Below, in pieces: positions 33,282 to 44,200 of a stretch of 64,000 bases of DNA; the stretch's first letter is position 1, and each line of letters begins with the position of its first letter. The position numbers were made by a program, and so were the translations under genes. This DNA is from Watersipora subatra (Eukaryota; Bryozoa; Gymnolaemata; Cheilostomatida; Watersiporidae). The notes below the pieces were generated by a model. The model was given only the letters and a program-made list of their open reading frames with translations, searched no databases and had not been told where the DNA came from. The stretch lies in assembly GCF_963576615.1 (NCBI RefSeq), contig NC_088714.1, positions 31,962,643 through 32,026,642 of the forward strand, written 5' to 3'.

Positions 33282-35685
33282 GTAAGTTCTTTTCTTCTCT
33301 TTAAAAAATTTTTCTTATTTGTTTTAATAGAATTAAACTTATTGTTTTGTTCATCAGCTATAGTATTACCAAGTGTTTCAATATTAAAAAGAGAATTGAA
33401 TAATATTTGAAGCTCTACTATTTTAAGTTTGATTGAGTCATAATCGTGTCGCTAAATAGTTTTACATTTAAAATTTTACAAAAACAATGAAAATTTTACA
33501 AAATTCACTTGTAACTAATGTAACTCATATAACTCATTAGAGGTTATTAGGTTACGTAACAATAATAACGTAATAAAATAATAATAACACAAAATCAATA
33601 AGTTTCAAAGGCTGTACTTTAGCATGAAAGTGAATCAAATTTTAATTTCAGTTTTAATTAACAAGTATAAATGTTAATAATAATGAATAATATTAAACAA
33701 GGAAAAGGGAGATTTAGCAAAGTATTTTTAGAGCTTTCTTGCAGTAAATCATGAACACTGCTCTTCTACCTAAAGATTTCTGTTTGAGGCAAGTTTATTT
33801 TATACCTCAAGATAGTCATCAGCTTGAGGCTCTATGAATGTAGTAACCCATATTTTGCTATCAGTAGAAGTAACTGTGTATAGTGAGGACAACTTCTATC
33901 AAGCTATTAACCAAAATGAATTTAATTTTTCTCATTTTCTTTATTTAATGGATGGTAGACAAAAATTGAGTTGTAATAACAAATGATATTTAGTGATGAA
34001 AGTGTAAAATACATGTACACTTACACAAAAATTGGTAAAGTTTAGAATCTAGCTCCTTCAAGTGTTATCAGCACCTTTCTTAATATATCAGCGATAATAA
34101 TAGATTTTCGGTCATAAATTTGTTGATGTATGTAGCAACAGTTTGATGGCTTTTATTTGAAACAGGTTGAAGGTGGAGGAAGGTTTTGCAATGGAGACAT
34201 GGCTTCACCTTCATGTGGTTTATACCAAATTAAGAAAAAGTACTGGAAAGATTGTGGTTAGTAAAATGATTGTAGCTGTACCAGGTTATGTTTAAGGGTA
34301 TGCGTCTACGGGTGCAATAGGACTAGAAACAATTCTTTGAGGTTGAATAGGTTATTTTATTATGCGTGCCAGTTCTTGGTATGCACCGTGAAAGCTAAAA
34401 TAAAAGTCGTAATGTTAAGAGCAAAATATGTAAAATCGGCAAGAATGCGATAGGAAATACGTTTATAAAAAAAAAAGATTAGTAATTACCTTTTGCCCTT
34501 TAATGTTCTGGTACGGCTAGGTTTGTGTTAGTTTATAATCATATATGAGTTGTCTCGCCGTAGTGGTTTCTAACTAATAAAGAAAACAGATTTTAAGAAA
34601 TATTAATACGCAAATAATTCAAGTTGGTTAAAAAGAAAAACGACAAAATCAGAAATTGGATAAATATTAAATGGTAAATATCTTGTACTTAAGAATAGAG
34701 TGGTATAGTTGTCCAATACACGGTATATTAACTCAACCAAACTACAGAGACCGGTGTGACCAACTGATCTGCACTAGATGAAAAGCGTAGGTAATCCTAA
34801 GCCGTTCTGCATGACTAACTGAGAAAACGGCACTAAAACTATCGGCCGATACCGCCCCGTGACCGGACGCATCGCAACGGCGAAAACGCACCCCAGCCAA
34901 ATAGTTTCACTGCACCACTCACACGCATTGACTCAGCATTGTTAGTTTCGTTAAGGCATAAATTAACTAAGTTAAATATAAGGGTTAGTCCAATATAAAA
35001 GGCTGTCCTTTACAATGATGCTTTGTTGAAAGGCATGATGAAATGTTGAACTTAGTAATATTTACAAGAAAGTGGCCCAAACATAATTTTAGATGGCCCC
35101 AAAATTATGGCCCTCGTAATTTTAGATGGCCCTAAAATTATGACCCTCATAATTTTAGATGGCCCTAAAATTATGGCTCTCATAATTTTAGATGGCCCTA
35201 AAATTATGGCCCTCATAATTTTAGATGGCCCTAAAATTATGGCCCTCATTATTTTAGATGGCCCTAAAATTATGGCCCTCGTAATTTTAGATGGCCCTAA
35301 AATTATGAGGGCCATCTAATTTACGAGGCCATTCGATGGCCGTCTAATTTAAAATGGCCATCGAGCTATTAGGTAGCACAATAAACTGCATATCTCATCT
35401 TTCCAAGAACTGCCCTCTGGTTCTCAGGCCCATAGTATAATGACATTACCATAATATTCAGATACAGGATTTTCTTGGAGATTGACGTCTGCCATTAACT
35501 TTCAAGCTCGTCGATGTATTAGCAGCTATATGAAAAGATACGAAGGCCGCTGCGCAAAGGCACTTGGAAAGAAAACCAGTTCTCTCACCTGTGATGACTA
35601 CGGAAGACTGCACAATGGTGGACCAAATGGATGCTCAGCTCGGTCAACCCTCACTTATTTGAAGGCCATGAGAAAGAAATGTTAG
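33186..35685 (+). CDS. Invertebrate-type (i-type) lysozyme gene 2, 3 exons
   Basis: Tandem paralogue of the lysozyme at 25.0-28.9 kb. Exons 33186-33281, 34166-34256 and 35468-35685 join to 134 codons plus TAG. Signal peptide is residues 1-20 (MSLMVLKLVLVLLTLAGNSA), then RISRSCMNCIGKVEG with Glu34, NGDMASPSCG with Asp43, GLYQIKKKYWKDC and HNGGPNGC. Ten cysteines occupy the same register as copy 1 apart from the two-codon difference after Cys62. Both catalytic acids and all cysteines are present, so the product should be an active secreted lysozyme. Copy 2 has a more basic surface (YEGRCAKALGKK, KAMRKKC). The 185 bp upstream of the ATG begin at the 3' end of a Helitron-like element. Confidence 0.94.
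34166..34256 (+). CDS. i-type lysozyme 2, exon 2
   Basis: 91 nt after TGAAACAG, VEGGGRFCNGDMASPSCG then YQIKKKYWKDC plus one base. Donor G|GTTAGT is identical to that of copy 1. Confidence 0.94.
35088..35309. repeat. 33-bp palindrome-bearing minisatellite in lysozyme 2 intron 2
   Basis: About 7 units of AATTTTAGATGGCCCTAAAA then TTATGGCCCTCAT. The AATTTTAG/CTAAAATT arms within each unit are inverse. Confidence 0.92.
35468..35685 (+). CDS. i-type lysozyme 2, exon 3
   Basis: 218 nt after AGATACAG, GFSWRLTSAINFQARRC through HNGGPNGC to MRKKC and TAG. Confidence 0.94.
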
Positions 35686-36548
35686 GCTCTCATCTCATAT
35701 TTTAATATATCACCCATGATATTCATGATATATTACGCTATATATTGTCTTTATATTATGCTGTACTGTGTGTATTGTTTTGATAGTGTTCTTTTAGTAC
35801 ACTACATCAACTAAATTGTTCTAAAAGTGGAGGTCCTACATGTTGGGCTTCTCAGAGCAAAGTTATGAGTTTTACAATATTCTAAAAATTGCAAGTTAGT
35901 AGTATATAAATTATTTAGACTTGTAGTAACTACAATGCTTTGAAGCTGAAGAATCTATGAAGTTTCCGTAAACTTCAAAACACCTATAAAATTATCATTT
36001 TGCAAAACATTATTAGAATAACAGAAATGCATTTATTCTGCTGAATAGCCTCCTCATAATTAGTTGCAATTTAATTCGGCTTATTAGCTTAGAATTGTGG
36101 TTGTCAATTGTTGTTTGACTAGTATTGTGATAGTCCTACTTCTACCTATCCTACTTGATATAGAACCTTCTAGAAAGACAAAAACGATACAAGTGTAATT
36201 CTAACCAACTTGTGGCTGCGAAAAAAGGTTTGCTGACAAGAGTATAGTTTTTGACTGAAAGAACCCTTTGGTGATGGCAAAATCCTATAATTTTGATATA
36301 TTATATTGTAATATATTAGTAAACTTATGGTTTTTATTATATTTGATTTGTTTTTATTAAGAATGGCTAAGGCAAAAGATTTTACTTGACTATATCAGTT
36401 TGTGAATTACTAGAGCATCAAAAACATAAAGGTTTTCACTTTGTAGGAAATTTGATTGCAGTTCCTGTCTTTACCAAATAGCAATAACTCAAAGAAGAAA
36501 TACATATTCAGTAACTATTATACTTAGCATACTCTGATTCAAACACAT

Positions 36549-36932
36549 TCAGTAGCTTAGGGCAAACATCAAACCATTGAAACTTTTTCTGTGAAATAGC
36601 AGATCGGTCTCACGGTCAGGTAACAAGTACAATTTGAAAGCTGTCTGCTCTGACAAGGTGGCTGTCTCAACTCTATCAGGAGCCTTCTTTTTATGATGCT
36701 TTGCTAGACTATATGTGCATTGGAATACTATCTTTGTTTCGAGAAGTGCCACAGCATATAAGCGGATAAAGAATGTTTGATGTATCTCATCTTTATTGAT
36801 ACATGAATTGTAACAGAATATAATAATATAGTGTTTATGTTGTAAATCCATCATTTTTTTAATGTCATCACCCTGTTTGCACATGCGCTTGTTCACGAAA
36901 AAGCCGCCATCTTTGTAGAAAACGATTTTCAT
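36549..36932 (-). other. Unrecognised 127-codon ORF beside the Maverick remnant
   Basis: ATG-initiated frame rich in Lys, Phe and Cys (MKIVFYKDGGFFVNKRMCKQ at the start). No family recognised. It lies just downstream of the protease remnant on the same strand, so it may be an accessory gene of the element or chance in host DNA. Confidence 0.2.
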
Positions 36933-37148
36933 TCTCTTGATTAATAGTACTTTTCAGTGTTGTTTTTATACTAAAGTAAAAAATTGCAAATAAAAGCATT
37001 GTTTGCAATAATTAATTGAAGAAACTTCGTGTTTTTAACGATAAAAGTTGTCCATAAAGATGGCGGACAACGATAGAATGGCGTCACAAAAAAACGAAGG
37101 ATAAGAATACCCATGATTACTATTGAGTAATGTTTGTTACCAATTATA

Positions 37149-37653
37149 TTAAGCATTGGCTACGCTTTGAATGATCAGAGGAATATCTATCACGCTCAAA
37201 CTGCCGATGTTGATAACATCTCTGTACTTGTGTATCATATAGCTATAGACGAAAGCATAATTTGCAAAAGTATCTCCATTATCATCAAGAAAGTCAATAA
37301 CATGATCTAGAGTGAACCCCTTTGCCATATGCATACAGGAAAGAATGGAGTCTGAAGTGGTTTGGAATTATATGTCCAGTCTATACAATTGGCTAGTGCG
37401 TCTCCCGCTTCGGGTCAATTGTAAGGTGGGTATCCATAGCTGTTAAAGTGTATACCAGCTCTGTCTCTGTGTGTGATAAAACAACCAATGTTTGCCTTGG
37501 TCTGTATGTTGTTTGGTGTTGATCACGGCGCATGATAGAAAGGGGAACACTTCGTTTGGAATCTTGTCTAATAATAGGGAATACTTCCCTAGAGTTTAGC
37601 TTGTCCATATCTCCATCAGCTTTGAGTACTTTGTATATTTGCTCCGTATTCAT
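37149..37653 (-). pseudogene. Adenain-like cysteine protease remnant of the Maverick
   Basis: A start like other Maverick proteases (MNTEQIYKVLKADGD) begins at 37653, one base inside the stop of the upstream gene. Near 37.35 kb a short block reads WTYNSKPLQTPFFPVC, like the region just before the catalytic cysteine. It is followed in another frame by HMAKGFTLDHVIDFLDDN, like the C-terminal helix. The part that should carry the catalytic His is missing or replaced. Recognition is moderate because the middle is unlike the family. Confidence 0.5.
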
Positions 37654-38931
37654 TATAAGAAATTTGTCAAAACTGGTCTGTTTTTATCAATTCTGATTGC
37701 TGCATCACTTTCAGGTAACACAGTAACATCGACTGGTTCGGTAAGAGCGCTAGCAAGCTTAAACTCCAGTCTAATGCTTCCTGTTTTAAGTACTAGGTAG
37801 GAGTAAGTTTATTACTTCTTGATCTGGAGTAAGGTCAAAGGCCAACAGCGTATAACTTTGGTTAAAATATGATCCATCAAAATCAACGCCATCATTGTTA
37901 AATATGTGTCCTGTACTTTGTAGGAGCATGAAATAATTTCTCAGTGTTTCTCCAGGAGTGAAGATACTCACCAATGGTTTTTGTGGAATCATGTTTCCGT
38001 CAATTAGTACAGTGCAATAGCAAAGGTTTTGATGAGTAAAATTAAATGAGTTTTTGTCATACGTGGCTTCGAAAGCTTTAGAAGTCACAAAACTAATAAC
38101 TATTCTCTTTGGAAGAGTATCGCTAAATAGACTTTTTTCATTCACAGACAGTGAACCTGTAGATACATTGTAAGTTTTCATATCAACTTTTTTAACATGA
38201 TAAATAACTGGTTGCATTTTTTATCCATCAATTCGATGTGCTGCAACTGTATACCATTGTTTATTTTAACCTTTTTGGCAAAAAATTAATGCAGAACCAT
38301 CAAAAAGAATTTGTCAGAGTTTCTGATAAGTTTTATTCTCATATCTACCTGTTTAGTGGCAACCTCTTTTAGAGAAAGATATCCGAATGCAGTGTGCATA
38401 GGAGTGATAGCGTTTTGCTCTCATCAGTAAACTCTCTTCTCGCGACTAACCCTGTATTAGCATCAGCGATATCATCCATTTGTCCTGGTGTAACTTTTGA
38501 GTATAGACTCAAAAGTCGGTTTTGATTTTTAAAGTAAAGTCCACACATTTTTACAGTAAAGTCTCGAGATAAGCCCTATAGTGGTACAGGTTTGATGACG
38601 ATGTGATCAGTGCATTATTTAGCCATACGTCTACATGCAGGAACAAGCTGTGAGCTAATAGATTAACTGGACCTATCTGAGCCCCAGCATCGATGTCAGT
38701 TTGGTAATTTTTACTGTTAAATACAAGTAACTAGAGTAAGGGTCTATGTAGTTGTTGAAGTCTCTTGAAATCATAAATTTTATTGGACTCGCAATAAAAT
38801 TTATCTAAAGATGTAGGGGGTAAATACTCAGTGCACCAACTATCTTCTAACGCAGCCATAGTTGGTAGAGTTGAAAATGTATCTAGCTCTGGCTTAGCGG
38901 CTAAGTAACTATGGTCGAATATAAGTGACAT
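37653..38931 (-). pseudogene. F54H12.2-like Maverick protein, multiple frameshifts
   Basis: The N-terminal part (38731-38931) has AAKPELDTFSTLPT, matching the SELDLFSxPPTQTS start of the Maverick family named after C. elegans F54H12.2. Further along, in shifted frames, GPVNLLAHSLFLHVDVWLNN and YHYRAYLETLL are readable. The best preserved block is 37786-38217 (VDMKTYNVSTGSLSV, LPKRIVISFV, YTLLAFDLTPD). A one-base shift then leads to a tail ending at TAA 37655-37653. In-frame stops and several indels mean it cannot be translated through. Confidence 0.78.
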
Positions 38932-39025
38932 TTTTTATGCACTGAACATATCTTTAGGTTCTGCTTTTTGCTTGAGTCTTCTATGCTTCTAACCGATTCA
39001 CTGCCAACTATATAGCTCACATTGT

Positions 39026-39385
39026 TTAGACCTTATATCCATATATCCATATCTTATATTTAGGACAGTATATATCATTGCCAGCAACTTTCAAATTTGT
39101 TTGTAATGATTTTTTCACATTTTTATCGATCAAATCATTCTTGACAACATTTATACTGTGTTTTAGAGCAGTTTTTCCAATACTAGAAGCTCTGTTTTTT
39201 ATTATTGGGAGTGCTGCCTTTAACATTCCATCAAAGGCTCCTCCGAGACCATACCCAACTTGGCATTTTAGATCCACTAAATATAGGTATTGAGCCTGAG
39301 CCAGTTTGGCTATAAAAATGTTTGCACTGTTGTTCGGCGTGATTGCAATCGAATTGTACGAGGTACATTCTGTAATTATTCCCAT
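39026..39385 (-). pseudogene. Maverick small glycine-rich pX-like protein frame
   Basis: 119-codon open frame with CQVGYGLGGAFDGMLKAALP followed by alternating basic and aliphatic residues (ASSIGKTALKH). Small Maverick proteins with GYGLGGxF and a basic tail are likened to adenoviral core or minor capsid peptides. This is the only frame of the remnant without a visible break, although its last residues (YKIWIYGYKV) look like read-through. Typed as a pseudogene because its element is dead. Confidence 0.6.
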
Positions 39386-40179
39386 ATAGGTATTACTCTT
39401 CTTATATCTAGTGTAACAATGACACGTCCATCTTCGAATGGTACACGCTTTCCATAATCAGTGTATATATGGATAGCGCTCTCACACTTTATAGAAACAA
39501 AAACAAATTGGATCTTGTTGAAATTCGTAGATTGCATTTTCCAGTGACCTTCTTCTACAATGACTGATCGCAAAAGACGTGTTTCAACATCCCCGACTAT
39601 GGTTTCAAATGCTATATCGCAATAAACTAACAGTTCAAATATTGTATGAAGCCGAACTACACTCGTTTTTTTATAACCATGTAGTGATCATTTCCCTTTA
39701 TCATTAAAACTGGATTGTCTGTAATAGATGCTCCAAAACTCACAAAAGTTCTTTCCACTTTCCATCCCAATCAGATCAGCCAGACTTTTTGAGTAAGTTA
39801 TTCCCATATTTCTTCAAGCCACAGCTTTTATCAATCCGCTACATTTTCTTGTTGTGTCGTTGTATTCGAATGAAACTACTTCTTCTTTGACATTCTCTGT
39901 TACGCTATAATTTAGCTGTTTGCTTAAATCTGATGCTGAGTCATAATATCCATCGGGAATAGTTACTCTGTGATCAGTTCCATTTAATAAAATGATTACA
40001 TAAATGTAAAACGATATCTCGTCTAGTCCAACTTCCCATCGTCCTTTTGCTAGATCAATAGTTTGAGGTAATCTAACTGTATACTCCGCTATCGTATTGC
40101 TTGGAAAATGTTTTAGAGAGGCGTTACTCAGTAGCACAACCCTTTTCTTGCAAACGATGAGCGATTGACTTGAGAGCAT
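39376..40179 (-). pseudogene. Maverick-associated WEVGL-motif protein, broken
   Basis: The N-terminal piece (39814-40179) has FPSNTIAEYTVRLPQTIDL followed by RWEVGLDEI, a pattern common near the start of a structural protein of Mavericks and related elements. The C-terminal piece (39376-39573) ends in the family pattern of a Tyr-Gly-Lys turn, PFEDGRVIVTLDIRRVIP. About 240 bp between them are out of frame. The exact role of this family is not known to me; a virion role is inferred from the neighbourhood. Confidence 0.72.
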
Positions 40180-40379
40180 TAATTCTTATAGTCTTTAATC
40201 AGATCTGATTTGTTTAGGTATGAGTTGAAGCTAGAATCATATCCTAACCATTTTATAAGGTACCGGTACTGTTTTTTCCATTTACTTTTCGCTGACCCGC
40301 AATTGATTCTATATTGTATCTTGTGTTCGATAAATATGATAACATATTTGTTTTCTTTGTTTTTGCATGCTGGAATCAA
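40179..40379 (-). pseudogene. Maverick integrase C-terminal chromodomain fragment
   Basis: A 66-codon frame containing YRYLIKWLGYDSSFNSYL, the pattern of the chromodomain at the end of chromoviral and Maverick integrases (YLIKWxGYxxSFNSW). Tyr replaces the usual final Trp. No catalytic DDE core lies upstream, so the gene is cut at about 40.38 kb. The following WEVGL gene starts where this frame stops, as expected in these elements. Confidence 0.7.
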
Positions 40380-40423
40380 AAACCAGTTCCGCAGCGACTA
40401 CCATAAACGAATATGAATAAACC

Positions 40424-40660
40424 ATGCTACCCTCGACCGCGAATTACTATCGCCGAAATGGTTCACATTTGAAAGGCGGTTGTCGATGCTCAGCAAAATA
40501 TCGGGGAAGTTTGACAGCTGCAAACTTTACCGACATGTCCGCAATGCTTCATCGATGCCATCAATTCACGGTTCACATAATCAACAATGAACGCCGAAAG
40601 GGAAATGCTGACAAATGGCGACATAACGTGAACCGGCCTTTAGACATACTCATCTATTGA
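40424..40660. other. GC-richer block beside the Maverick remnant
   Basis: Higher GC than its surroundings, open on the plus strand for 78 codons, rich in CG dinucleotides (CTCGACCGCGAATTACTATC). It ends ACGTGAACCGGCCTTTAGAC, which looks like the end of a DNA transposon, but no inverse partner was found. Confidence 0.3.
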
Positions 40661-40793
40661 TATAATCTCTTGAGATGATATTTTCATCCTGTTTTTTTGC
40701 GTAATTCATCCTGTTTTGCAAATTAATAACGTAAATGTTACAAAGCTTTTGTGAGTCAAAGCATGATCAGTGTTATAATTGTGAGCAGTGATA

Positions 40794-41210
40794 CTATGCA
40801 GTAGTGTATGAACAACTCTCAACTCTATTTGTGAGTTGTCCATACACTATGCAGTAGTGTATGGACAACTCTCAACTCTATTTGTGAGTTGTCCATACAC
40901 TATGCAGTAGTGTATGGACAACTCTCAACTCTATTTGTGAGTTGTCCATACACTATGCAGTAGTGTATGAACAACTCTCAACTCTATTTGTGAGTTGTCC
41001 ATACACTATGCAGTAGTGTATGGACAACTCTCAACTCTATTTGTGAGTTGTCCATACACTATGCAGTAGTGTATGAACAACTCTCAACTCTATTTGTGAG
41101 TTGTCCATACACTATGCAGTAGTGTATGGACAACTCTCAACTCTATTTGTGAGTTGTCCATACACTATGCAGTAGTGTATGGACAACTCTCAACTCTATT
41201 TGTGAGTTGT
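40794..41210. repeat. Array of eight 53-bp hairpin units
   Basis: Each unit has TAGTGTATGGACAACTC, a 14-nt loop and GAGTTGTCCATACACTA (17-bp stem), followed by TGCAG. Units differ only by G or A in the left arm. Confidence 0.95.
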
Positions 41211-44200
41211 TAAGCAGTTTAAGATAAACACTCGTTTATTTGACATCCGTTCAGTTGCGCTCCCATCTATTTAATGGCGCTCCCGCGATGATCCCTTTGT
41301 TGACCTTGACATACTATTACACGTGGAGACGATACGTATCAACCATTATGCAGAGTTGTAGTCTAAGATTTGTGCACAGCGACATCCTGTGCACTAATAA
41401 AGTTATCTAAGCGTAAAAACATCCTGTGCACAAATATTGAAGGAAAACGTGTGCTTAAGCAAAAACTATCTAAGCGTAGAGACGGTAACATTACTACCCA
41501 TCTCAAATGATGAATTCGGTCCAGCCAGACCAACAGATTGATACCTTATTGACGGTTTACACATGCAAACATGGTGAAACATGAAGGAACTTAGATCGTG
41601 TTGTACACCGCATGCTGCTACAGGAAGATTGAAACTAAAGGCTCAGTTTCATCAAATGTTTTTGCCAGATTGGAAAATTGGGTGGTAAATTAATAATGAA
41701 CAGCGTAACAAATTAAAGTTATGCAGTGCAGCATCTCAAAATCATTTAACATATATTCTCTGTGATGCTACAGAATAATAGCGGTGTATAACAAACGCTA
41801 ACAGTTATGTAACAACTATGTATGTCTGCAGACATCGTTATCAAGACATTCTTTTTCTTCAATTTGCATGTAAAAACATACAAAACAGACAGCTACCACC
41901 GCTGCTAGCCATCGTAGTGAACCATTATCTACACACATTCCATAATTGCTACATGTAGAGTTCTGATTGGTGAATAACTATTGCCTGTTGGCCAATGATA
42001 ATGATCCAAAACCCATTGCATGTGTATATTTATTCCTATTGAACAATACCAGACTGGTGTGAGCTAAAGAAAGATTTACTAGTGATGGTACAGATGAGCA
42101 GTGACAAAGACAATTAAGCTGGCACCAAGTCAGCAGTCATAACAGGAAAAATGTTGATTTGATTAAGGAAAAGGTATGCAATAGTTGCAGGAGGATGTCT
42201 TGAAATAAGGAAGTCACTGGCTGTACTATGATTTCAAGTTAGTTTGCTGACCTTATGGTAATAAAGTAAATGATTTTATATTCACCTAATGATAAAATAC
42301 TTGAGAATGTTAAGAAATAAATTGTTGAATGTTTATGAGATTACGCATCTTCTATACACAGGCACCATCTCATACTGCTAGAGCGAACAGTCATTAAAAA
42401 GCTTGCTTTACAACAAAATACTGGCTATATTACATGTACACTAATATGATAATGATGAGATAAACACTGTTTTTAAACCAAGTGGAAGAGTTATATGAAA
42501 ACATTTCAAGCATGTAGCAGGATTAGAAGTAAGTTTGTTCAATGAACCAGTTGAAATTTTTAGACAAGTTTTTTTTATAGAATGCATGAACCAGCATAAT
42601 CATTGAGCTGATATTTCACTGATACTATAACTATAAGCTTAGTACTAGTAATAACAATATAAAGAACATCAGTTTTAGACCAACTATGTATAGTCTCAAT
42701 AGTGCATTTTTATCTGAGGTTAGTGACTTTTGCACTAGTACACATTGGCTGGATTGAAGCACAGATTATGGTCATGTGGTGTGCTCACATACATGTAAAG
42801 CAACTGCACGAGTCACAGATCTTACCGACATCCAACATTGAAAACTGCTCCAATATTGCAGAATCACAGAACATTAAACCAATAGAAAAGATGCCGCTAC
42901 ACACTCTATTACGGGTTTGTTCTATTGCAGGATTGCAAGAAGGATCAATTAACAAATGTAGTATATTGATGAGATTTTTGAGAAATACACAGAGGTGTTT
43001 GGTGAGACAGCCGATTCCCCGCTAACCAGTTGGTAAATTCTATAGCATGTAAATTCAACAAAAAGCCAACTTGCTATCAAAGCTCAGAGCTGTATAATTG
43101 TCCAGAATTAATAAATAACAAATGAAAGAACAAAATTATTGATATTAAATTAGATATTTACTATATAGGGATTGACTTAGGGCACTTGCGAAATCTGTCC
43201 CCTTTGCAAATACATGTAAAAATCAATAATATTCTTGTTTTACAAATACAAACCAATTATAATACTCCACAACTCCATAGATTACTTTATATAACACATA
43301 TGTTGACACTCAATCCAGAGCAGTTTGTGAACTTGTCAAGCAATTGAAATATAAAACAGTATGGCAAGAACAACATGAGAATGTCATATAGCCTTTATTA
43401 CCGTTACACAATCTTGGATCTTCGCATCTGCAAAGTTCTGTCGACAGAGATCTTCAAATTATTAGTTCTTTGCTGATAGTTATAAAAGTCTCTTTCATTG
43501 ACAATCTTGAGCACTTATATTTTGCAGACTTGGATTTGCTAAATATGCATATTTTGTTTTTTTACCCAAATGAAACTAAATTTTGATATGCCTTCCTTGG
43601 TTTGTTTTTCGGCTCAGTATGAGTCGTATAGTAAATAACTTTCTTACCATTGCTTCACCATTGCTTTATTATTACTATTGCTTTATTGTTACTTGTAAGA
43701 AACAAAAATTGAGTAGTACTCATAAGTTTATGTTATTAGAAAAAACTAATATCTAGTTCTTTTGTCTGCATGTGTACATTTGTTCCATTAAAAAATTCTT
43801 TGCACTTGAAAGAAGCCTATATTACTAAGGTCATAAGGATTGCAGCTTATTGGACCTCTTAAAAATGATGAAACGGCAATATAACAGAATTTAACATAAT
43901 CAGAATAATAATGATAGCAACAATTACGAGCGGAGCAACTGACCTGAGTTTTTTAGCAGTTTGCAAATAGTAAATTTATAAAAAGATTAACAAATAATAA
44001 TACAAATCTGGTACTAAAGGTTTAAAGAGAATAGCCAATCACAGCTAACCTAAAATAACCCTTAGATTAGACACAAGAGTGTAATCATGTAGAATATCAT
44101 GAAACACCCAATGTGAACTACTGTCAGGTAGAGAGCAAAAAAAATTATAAATCAATACAAGTAAGTTTACCTTTTATATTCGGCAGCATATGCGTGAGCA

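Larger units (their letters stand above)
37149..40379 (-). mobile_element. Truncated, decayed Maverick/Polinton-type DNA transposon
   Basis: Five adjacent minus-strand remnants match what I know of Maverick/Polinton genes: integrase chromodomain tail, a WEVGL-motif protein, a glycine-rich pX-like protein, an F54H12.2-like protein and an adenain-like protease. Gene order is compact; neighbours overlap by 1-10 nt (protease ATG within the stop of the F54H12.2-like frame at 37653, pX-like ATG at 39385 overlapping the preceding stop). The integrase core, DNA polymerase B, packaging ATPase and terminal inverted repeats are missing, and most frames are interrupted. It lies between lysozyme gene 2 and P450 gene 2. 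Family recognition is from memory of conserved motifs, not a search. Confidence 0.8.

Noticed and set aside
35052-35319. Repeat frames on both strands (MALIILDGPKI type)
   Set aside because: A by-product of a palindromic 33-bp minisatellite open on both strands.
40794-41210. CRISPR-like array
   Set aside because: Units are contiguous 53-bp repeats with no variable spacers, in animal DNA; this is a hairpin minisatellite.
42702-43025. 107-codon plus-strand frame with hydrophobic start
   Set aside because: The apparent start is GTG, the first ATG lies after the hydrophobic part, and no domain is recognised.
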